Below, one piece after another: positions 59,024 through 64,000 of a stretch of 64,000 nt of DNA. The stretch is from REEB76 sp049698775 (GTDB lineage: Bacteria; Pseudomonadota; Gammaproteobacteria; Natronospirales; REEB76), in the NCBI GenBank assembly GCA_049698775.1, contig JBAVYM010000053.1:33371-97370 (forward strand). Direction: 5' to 3'. A model generated the notes under the pieces. It saw nothing but the letters and a program-made list of their open reading frames with translations. It had not been told where the DNA came from and did no database searches. The translations under genes and the position numbers were made by a program. The number at the start of each line of letters is the position of its first letter. Positions within the stretch are counted from its first letter, which is position 1.

Positions 59024-59080
59024 TCACCATCGCCAGGTGCGGGCTGATTCGGCTCCGTTCAGCTTGACCAGAAAAGACAT
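59024..59080 (-). CDS. trpL: Candidate trp operon leader peptide
   Basis: A short frame in the gph-trpE gap encodes MSFLVKLNGAESARTWRW followed by TGA. Two of the last three residues are Trp, the hallmark of a trp attenuator peptide, and GAGG lies about 9 bp before its ATG. The segment CACC-tggcgat-GGTG around the Trp codons can pair. A T-rich run (TTTTTGCTTTTC) follows, but I could not draw a strong terminator with confidence. Too short for standard gene calls. Confidence 0.65.
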   Translation of the reverse strand: MSFLVKLNGAESARTWRW

Positions 59081-59129
59081 GGGAACTGGCCTCAAACAGC
59101 GGTGCGAAGCGTGCGCCGCGGACCAGACA

Positions 59130-59831
59130 TTAGCGGTTAATCGAAGCGCTCGCAAGCCCCGTGTTCCAGCTTTGCAAAAGTGGCGGCAATTCGGCGAGAG
59201 AATTCAATACTGCGTCAGGCTTGAGATCGGACAGGTCCTCGCCGTAGCCGTAATGCACACCCACAGCGATGAACCTCGCGGATTGTGCGGCCAACAGATC
59301 GTTCCTGGAATCACCCACCATGCAGGCCTGCGCCGGTTCAACCTCGAAATGGCGCGCGGCGCGCAACAGCGGCAAGGGATCGGGTTTGCGATGCGCCAGC
59401 GAATCGCCGGACAGCACCAGGCCGAAATAGCTACGCAGTTGCAGCGCCGCCAACAAGGGTTCGGTGAATTCCGCGGACTTGTTGGTGATGCAGGCCAGGT
59501 ACATACCCGCGGCTAGCAACTGCTCCAGCGTTTCGCGTGCGCCGGGATACACGCGCGTCTCCACTGCCAGGTGCGCACGGTACGCGCGGCGGAAAGTTTC
59601 AAAACCGCGTTGATACAAGGCCGCTTCCGGTTCGCCGTCCGGCTGGCCGGTGAGCGCACGCTTGACCAGCCGCCGCACGCCGTCGCCCATCCATTCGCGC
59701 ACGTTGCCGGCAGCCGGCGGCGCTGCTTTCAGCTCACGGCACATGCTATCTACGGCACGGGCAATATCCGGTGCGCTGTCCACCAGCGTGCCGTCGAGAT
59801 CAAACGCGATCAGTTGAATGCAAGACATCAA
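59130..59831 (-). CDS. gph: Phosphoglycolate phosphatase
   Basis: A 233-residue HAD hydrolase removing phosphate from 2-phosphoglycolate, a product of DNA 3' end repair. LIAFDLDGTLVDSAPDIARA holds the nucleophilic Asp, LACITNKSAEFTEPLLAALQ motif II, and CMVGDSRNDLLAAQSARFIA motif IV. Overlaps rpe by 4 bp, forming the classic rpe-gph pair; glycolate could feed GlcF. May start one codon later. Confidence 0.93.
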   Translation of the reverse strand: MMSCIQLIAFDLDGTLVDSAPDIARAVDSMCRELKAAPPAAGNVREWMGDGVRRLVKRALTGQPDGEPEAALYQRGFETFRRAYRAHLAVETRVYPGARETLEQLLAAGMYLACITNKSAEFTEPLLAALQLRSYFGLVLSGDSLAHRKPDPLPLLRAARHFEVEPAQACMVGDSRNDLLAAQSARFIAVGVHYGYGEDLSDLKPDAVLNSLAELPPLLQSWNTGLASASINR

Positions 59832-60502
59832 ACCGCGGCGCGCGCCAGCTCCTCACGCATGTTCCTGATGACCGCTTTGTAGTCCTTGGCGCCGAAGATC
59901 GCGGAACCGGCCACGAAGGTATCGGCGCCGGCTTGCGCAATCTCGCGGATGTTGTCCACTTTCACGCCACCGTCAATCTCAAGGCGGATGCCGCAGCCGC
60001 TGTCGTCAAGCAACGCCCGCGCTTCGCGCAGTTTGTCGAGACTCGATGGGATGAATGACTGGCCGGCGAAACCGGGGTTCACGGACATGATGAGCACCAT
60101 GTCCAGTTTGTCCATAACGTGCTTCAGGTGATGCAACGGCGTCGCGGGATTGAACACCAAGCCGGCCCGGCAGCCGCTGTCACGGATGAGCGCAAGACTG
60201 CGGTCCACGTGCTCGCTGGCCTGGGGATGGAAAGTGATGTCGGTGGCACCGGCTTTGGCAAACGCTTCGATGAGCCGGTCCACCGGTTTCACCATGAGAT
60301 GCACGTCAATCGGTGCCTGCACGCCGTGCTTGCGCAACGCCTCGCATACCATCGGTCCGATGGTAAGGTTCGGCACATAATGGTTGTCCATCACGTCGAA
60401 ATGGATCATGTCTGCGCCGGCCTTGAGCACGGCGTCCACTTCCTCGCCCAGGCGTGCGAAATCCGCGGACAGGATCGAAGCGGCGATGCGAAAATCCGAC
60501 AT
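59828..60502 (-). CDS. rpe: Ribulose-phosphate 3-epimerase
   Basis: 224 residues. IAASILSADFARLGEEVDAV, HFDVMDNHYVPNLTIGPMVC, and SVNPGFAGQSFIPSSLDKLR hold the metal and catalytic Asp residues. Pentose-phosphate enzyme, complementing rpiA. ATG 60502 (GGGGA upstream) is preferred to the 60526 extension. First gene of rpe-gph-trpEGDC. Confidence 0.96.
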   Translation of the reverse strand: MSDFRIAASILSADFARLGEEVDAVLKAGADMIHFDVMDNHYVPNLTIGPMVCEALRKHGVQAPIDVHLMVKPVDRLIEAFAKAGATDITFHPQASEHVDRSLALIRDSGCRAGLVFNPATPLHHLKHVMDKLDMVLIMSVNPGFAGQSFIPSSLDKLREARALLDDSGCGIRLEIDGGVKVDNIREIAQAGADTFVAGSAIFGAKDYKAVIRNMREELARAAV

Positions 60503-60593
60503 TGAAATTCCCCGGCCAACCCGCAAAAGGCGCTACACTTTACCTTATCCGGCAAGTGCCCGGCCAGTTACGCAAGATCCGGAGTAACCATCC

Positions 60594-61058
60594 ATGAACG
60601 CCATCGCCGTTGCCCTGCATGTACTGGCCGCCGTGGTGTGGGTGGGCGGCATGTTTTTCGCGTATCTGGCGCTGCGGCCGGCGCTCGCGGAACACGGCAC
60701 GCTGGCCGGCGCGCATCTGTGGATGGCGGTATTCCGGCGCTTCTTTCCGTGGGTGTGGCTCGCCATCGCGGTGCTGCTCATCACCGGCTTCTACCTGATC
60801 TTCGCCGCGTTCGGTGGTTTCAAGCAAATCCCGCCGTTCGTGAACCTGATGCTGGCGCTCGGCATCCTCATGATGCTGCTGTTTGCCTACGTGTTCTTCG
60901 TGCCCTATCGGCGGTTGCGTCACAGCGTGGAAGTCAATGACGAGCCGGCGGCCGGCAACGCCCTGCGCCAGATTCGTATTGTCTTTCTCATCAATCTGAT
61001 CCTGGGATTGATCGTGATTTTCGTGGCGATGACGGGTGCGTTTTCCCTTTACGACTGA
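60594..61058 (+). CDS. CopD-family integral membrane protein
   Basis: A 154-residue protein with four predicted membrane helices (IAVALHVLAAVVWVGGMFFA, FPWVWLAIAVLLITGFYLIF, FVNLMLALGILMMLLFAYVF and IVFLINLILGLIVIFVAMTG). The His-x-x-Ala-x-x-x-W start and overall layout match CopD/DUF-type membrane proteins linked to copper or heme; the precise role is unknown. GGAG precedes the ATG. Divergent from rpe. Confidence 0.8.
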   Translation: MNAIAVALHVLAAVVWVGGMFFAYLALRPALAEHGTLAGAHLWMAVFRRFFPWVWLAIAVLLITGFYLIFAAFGGFKQIPPFVNLMLALGILMMLLFAYVFFVPYRRLRHSVEVNDEPAAGNALRQIRIVFLINLILGLIVIFVAMTGAFSLYD

Positions 61059-61059
61059 G

Positions 61060-61202
61060 GGGTACTTCTAAAAATCAGAGATTTTGGTTTCCGGCTAGGC
61101 AAAAATGACCGAGAAACCGGAGTGTACACGGCCAGTACATGAGGTTTTCGAGGTCATTTTTAACACCGCCGGAAAGCAAAAGATCAATTTTTAGAGGTGC
61201 CC
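61060..61202. mobile_element. 143-bp fold-back element (MITE-like), copy 1
   Basis: Ends carry imperfect terminal inverted repeats, GGGGTACTTCTAAAAAT on the left and ATTTTTAGAGGTGCCC on the right. The interior is quasi-palindromic (aatgacc...ggtcatt, ccggtttct...). Its reverse complement aligns along its length with 63870-64000. No coding capacity. It supplies the stop codon of the adjacent methyltransferase gene. Confidence 0.8.
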
Positions 61203-61957
61203 TGAGCACGGTCGGCGGGTTTGACGCCCACCATGTACAGCAGCGTTTCCTTGCGTTGACCCGGCGGCGGCACCCGCTTCAGCCTGAACAATTCCAGAAC
61301 CCCCGCCAGCGTGGTGCGGCTCCACCAGCGATACGGCAGCAGCACGTTGCGCGGCTCGAAAACAAAACCCGCACGGCGGATCATCTGCAGATATTCCTCC
61401 GCGCTGCGCTGATTTTGCATGGGATGACGAAACAGAAAGCGGATGAACCAGGTATTGATGTATTCGCGCGTGGATTCGGCAAACAGCAGCAGGCCACCCG
61501 GTTTCAGTACGCGGTGAAACTCGGTCAGGGCTTGTTCCTGATGCACCAGATGGTGAAAGGTCTGGTGGCAGAACAGCAGGTCCGCGCAAGCATCCGGCAA
61601 GGGCATGGCGGCACAGTCGCCCTCAAGCAATTCCACCGCAACGCGCTGACGCGCCGCCGTACGGCGTGCGCGCGCCAATCCGCGGGGCTCCGCGTCCAGG
61701 CCGATCAGATGCTGTGGCCGGAATTTATCGCGCAACAGCCGCAAGGCCTTGCCCTGGCCGCAACCGGCATCCAGCACCACGGCATAGTTTTCCTGTGGCG
61801 CACTGATGAGCCGCACCAGATCATCCAGGGTAATCTGGACGACATGCCGCTCCCAGGTATGGGTGCCGAGAAACCAGAAACCGAAACGGGACTCTGGAAC
61901 AAAATCCCGCAGCCGCTCGCTGTGCACCCGGTTGTTATCTCCCCCCGCATCCAGCAT
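61184..61957 (-). CDS. Class I SAM-dependent methyltransferase
   Basis: 257 residues. VLDAGCGQGKALRLLRDKF is motif I (SAM binding), IGLDAEPRGLARARRTA follows, and FCHQTFHHLVHQEQALTEFH with RVLKPGGLLLFAE match motifs II-III of Methyltransf_11/25 proteins. Substrate unknown. The last residues (AQGTSKN) and stop codon are encoded inside the fold-back element at 61060-61202, so the native C-terminus has been altered. Confidence 0.85.
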   Translation of the reverse strand: MLDAGGDNNRVHSERLRDFVPESRFGFWFLGTHTWERHVVQITLDDLVRLISAPQENYAVVLDAGCGQGKALRLLRDKFRPQHLIGLDAEPRGLARARRTAARQRVAVELLEGDCAAMPLPDACADLLFCHQTFHHLVHQEQALTEFHRVLKPGGLLLFAESTREYINTWFIRFLFRHPMQNQRSAEEYLQMIRRAGFVFEPRNVLLPYRWWSRTTLAGVLELFRLKRVPPPGQRKETLLYMVGVKPADRAQGTSKN

Positions 61958-62016
61958 GGCGCGTCGCAGTCCTTGTCAAGGTTTGACTGTATGACAGTAT
62001 GCCGCAAGTCGCCGGC

Positions 62017-62802
62017 TCACTTCATCCCCCGCGCGCTCTTGACGGTTTCATAGGCAACATTGATCTGCTTGGCTTTTTCCTCCGCCAGCGCCAGCATTTC
62101 CGGCGGCAGGCCCTTGGCCACCAGCCGGTCCGGATGATTCTCCTTCATGAGCCGGCGATACGCTTGCTTGACTTCCTGATCGCCGGCCCCGGGTTTGATG
62201 CCGAGCGTCTGATACGCTCCCGCCAGCCGGTCGGTGCGCGCCTGCGCGGGCGCTTCGCCGCCGAATGTTTGCCGCGCGTGCATGGACTCTTGGTATTGGC
62301 GCAGCACCACCGGCGGGATGCCCAGCACCGAACAAATCCGGTTGAACACCGCCTGCTCGGCCGGCTGCATGACGCCGTCGGCCAGCGCCGCCGTCAACTG
62401 GATTTGCAGGAACATGCTCAATAATCCGGGGTATCCGCCGCAGGCGTTGCGGAATTCCATGAGCGCCGCATCCAGCGGAAAATCCGGCTGCTTGCCTTGC
62501 TCGAAGAACTCGATGGCGGCGCGCTGCTGTTCGGCGGAAAGATTCATCTGCGCCATGACCGCACGCGCCGCGCGGATTTCGTTTTCCGACACGTGCCCGT
62601 CGGCCTTGGCGATGTGCCCCATGACCTGGAAGGTGGTGCGGAAAAATACCGCTTGCGCCTGGGCCGGATTGCCGCCCACCCAGTTGAATCGCACGCGCCG
62701 CGCCGTCAGCGTATAGCCGAGGATGGCGCCCAGCACCGCGCCCCACGGCCCGCCAACGCTCCAGCCCAGCAAGGCGCCGATGACTGCACCGAGCCAACCC
62801 AT
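62017..62802 (-). CDS. djlA: Membrane-anchored co-chaperone DjlA (TerB + J domain)
   Basis: 261 residues. A Gly-rich N-terminal membrane segment (LGAVIGALLGWSVGG) is followed by a TerB-like central domain (MGHIAKADGHVSENEIRAAR) and a C-terminal J domain with the HPD motif in RRLMKENHPDRLVAKGLP. DjlA stimulates DnaK at the inner membrane. Start ATG 62802. It lies between the methyltransferase and purC, divergent from the latter. Confidence 0.93.
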   Translation of the reverse strand: MGWLGAVIGALLGWSVGGPWGAVLGAILGYTLTARRVRFNWVGGNPAQAQAVFFRTTFQVMGHIAKADGHVSENEIRAARAVMAQMNLSAEQQRAAIEFFEQGKQPDFPLDAALMEFRNACGGYPGLLSMFLQIQLTAALADGVMQPAEQAVFNRICSVLGIPPVVLRQYQESMHARQTFGGEAPAQARTDRLAGAYQTLGIKPGAGDQEVKQAYRRLMKENHPDRLVAKGLPPEMLALAEEKAKQINVAYETVKSARGMK

Positions 62803-62926
62803 GCAAGTTCCCGCTTGAGAGAAAAGATGCGTATTCTAACCGCTGCGCGTCATCCGGCTGGACAGCCGTAGCGCCGTCACGGAAGATAAGCGCCCCGCAT
62901 CGCTCATCTTTCAGGATCCACTGCGT

Positions 62927-63823
62927 ATGTCCGGCCCAGACGCCCCGGTTTTCGAAACCAACTTGAAAAGTCTTCCCCTCATACACCGCGGCAAGGTGCG
63001 CGACATCTACGCGGCCGGACCCGGACATCTGCTGATCGTTACCAGCGACCGGCTGTCGGCATTCGACGTGGTGTTGCCCGATCCGATTCCCGGCAAGGGC
63101 GCGGTGTTGACCGGTATTTCGAAATTCTGGTTCGATCGCACCCGTCATATCATTCCGAACCAGCTCGCGGAGCTGCCGGTTGCAGATGTGGTGAAAGATC
63201 CTGCCGAGCAGATTTTACTCAAGGACCGCGCCATGCTGGTGCGCAAGCTCCAGGCGCTGCCCATCGAAGCGGTGGTGCGCGGCTATCTCATCGGTTCAGG
63301 CTGGAAGGACTATCAGAAAACCGGCGCGATCTGCGGCATCCCGCTGCCTCAAAATCTGAAACTTGCGGACCAACTGCCGCAACCCATGTTTACGCCCGCC
63401 ACCAAGGCGCCCAAGGGCCAGCACGACGAAAACATATCCTTTGACCAGGCCGCGAAACTGCTCGGGCGAGCGCGGGCCGAACAGGTGCGTGACAAGGCCA
63501 TCGCACTTTACAACTTTGCGGCCGAACACGCGCGGAAACGCGGCATCCTCATCGCCGACACCAAATTCGAATTTGGCGTGGACGGAAACGATCAACTGGT
63601 GCTGATTGACGAAGCCTTGACGCCGGATTCCTCACGCTTCTGGCCGGCGGACACCTATCGTGCCGGTATCAGCCCGCCCTCGTTCGACAAACAATACGTG
63701 CGCGATTACCTGGAAACGCTCGACTGGAACAAACGGGCACCGGCGCCGCATTTGCCGGCGGAAGTCATCGCCAGGACAGCGGAGAAATATCGTGAAGCTT
63801 GGCGGCGGCTGACGACCTCATAA
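62927..63823 (+). CDS. purC: Phosphoribosylaminoimidazole-succinocarboxamide synthase
   Basis: SAICAR synthase, 298 residues, of the longer bacterial type. LIHRGKVRDIYAAGPGHLLI and DRLSAFDVVLPDPIPGKGAV form the ATP/CAIR site, GILIADTKFEFGVDGNDQLV and DEALTPDSSRFWPADTY the acidic metal site. AGGA precedes ATG 62927. A fold-back element starts 47 bp after the stop. Confidence 0.96.
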   Translation: MSGPDAPVFETNLKSLPLIHRGKVRDIYAAGPGHLLIVTSDRLSAFDVVLPDPIPGKGAVLTGISKFWFDRTRHIIPNQLAELPVADVVKDPAEQILLKDRAMLVRKLQALPIEAVVRGYLIGSGWKDYQKTGAICGIPLPQNLKLADQLPQPMFTPATKAPKGQHDENISFDQAAKLLGRARAEQVRDKAIALYNFAAEHARKRGILIADTKFEFGVDGNDQLVLIDEALTPDSSRFWPADTYRAGISPPSFDKQYVRDYLETLDWNKRAPAPHLPAEVIARTAEKYREAWRRLTTS

Positions 63824-63869
63824 CGTAGCTTGGGGTGAGCATGGAGAACCCCAACACACAGACAGTAAA

Positions 63870-64000
63870 GGGCACCTCTAAAAATTGATCTTTTGCTTTC
63901 TGGCGGTGTTTGAAATGGCCTCAAAATCCTCATGTATTGGCATATACACTTCGGTTTCTCGGCCATTTCTGCCTACCCAGAAATCAAAATCTCTGATTTT
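63870..64000. mobile_element. Fold-back element (MITE-like), copy 2, cut by the window end
   Basis: Begins GGGCACCTCTAAAAAT and matches the reverse complement of the copy at 61060-61202 for its full visible length with scattered substitutions (about 80-85% identity). The right terminal repeat lies beyond the window. The two copies face each other around methyltransferase-djlA-purC. Confidence 0.8.

Noticed and set aside
61139..62053. 304-codon plus-strand frame over the methyltransferase and fold-back element
   Set aside because: It begins in a repeat and opposes a clear SAM-methyltransferase; composition is that of a shadow frame.
62048..63148. 366-codon minus-strand frame overlapping djlA and purC
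   Set aside because: It overlaps two confident genes in other frames and has no domain; the djlA frame with its HPD motif is the real one.
1..64000. CRISPR array or prophage
   Set aside because: No regularly spaced 20-40-bp repeats and no phage structural, integrase or cas-like genes were seen. The dispersed repeats are palindromic intergenic families.

Overview
The window is one continuous, GC-rich bacterial chromosome segment with no phage, plasmid or CRISPR content. Three blocks point to a gammaproteobacterium: csrA-lysC-alaS-recX-recA-pncC-mutS with tRNA-Ser and tRNA-Arg; pepP-ubiH-ubiI divergent from zapB-like/zapA/6S RNA/fau; and rpe-gph-trpEGDC ending against crp. A flavin-independent NAD-glutamate dehydrogenase of about 180 kDa, phhAB, Coq7 and palindromic 'GTGGGAGCG...CGCTCCTAC' repeats suggest the Lysobacterales (Xanthomonadales) or a nearby deep branch. 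This placement is inference; no 16S rRNA gene is present.

Layout. 1-4.1 kb (minus): tyrosine and tryptophan catabolism (fumarylacetoacetase-type fragment, hmgA, hppD, tryptophan 2,3-dioxygenase), interrupted by a GIY-YIG nuclease gene bracketed by inverted palindromes. 4.2-7.6 kb: three-gene pyruvate dehydrogenase operon (E1 alpha, E1 beta, E2). 7.7-13.9 kb: giant NAD-glutamate dehydrogenase plus a QEGLA-motif metallopeptidase-like protein. 14.1-20.4 kb: FAD/NAD(P)-binding protein, periplasmic coiled-coil protein, Asp-box repeat exoprotein, dienelactone-hydrolase-like protein. 20.5-23.6 kb: apparent sulfur operon (periplasmic DsrE-like protein, solute-binding protein, tetraheme TsdB-TsdA fusion). 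23.8-27.5 kb: DUF3300/DUF2950 pair, then a relict zone holding a decayed tRNA-Arg copy and a broken copy of the tsdA 3' end, up to the intact tRNA-Arg. 27.6-38.5 kb: core block including an alaS with an AT-rich insertion of about 110 codons, and a MntA-HepT toxin-antitoxin pair before mutS.

39.5-42.1 kb: ispG and phenylalanine hydroxylation (phhA, phhB). 42.2-46.1 kb: ubiquinone hydroxylases and pepP. 46.2-49.3 kb: cell-division genes, 6S RNA, fau, EVE-domain protein, lysine-rich histone-like protein, rpiA, tRNA-Gln. 49.6-54.2 kb: rpsI-rplM, 2Fe-2S ferredoxin, DUF481 protein, glcF, coq7. 54.3-60.5 kb: crp, then convergent trpC-D-G-E with a candidate Trp-Arg-Trp leader peptide, gph and rpe. 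60.6-64 kb: CopD-like protein, methyltransferase, djlA and purC, with two inverted copies of a 143-bp fold-back element (MITE-like).

The metabolic genes connect. PhhA/PhhB convert phenylalanine to tyrosine, and HppD, HmgA and the partial FAA hydrolase degrade it after transamination. Ubiquinone synthesis (UbiH, UbiI, Coq7) serves the respiratory chain that would receive electrons from GlcF and, probably via other cytochromes, from TsdBA. The most noteworthy items are the alaS insertion, the DsrE/solute-binding/TsdBA operon, the tRNA-Arg/tsdA duplication scar, the trp leader peptide, several apparently leaderless promoters, and the GIY-YIG and fold-back repeat elements.
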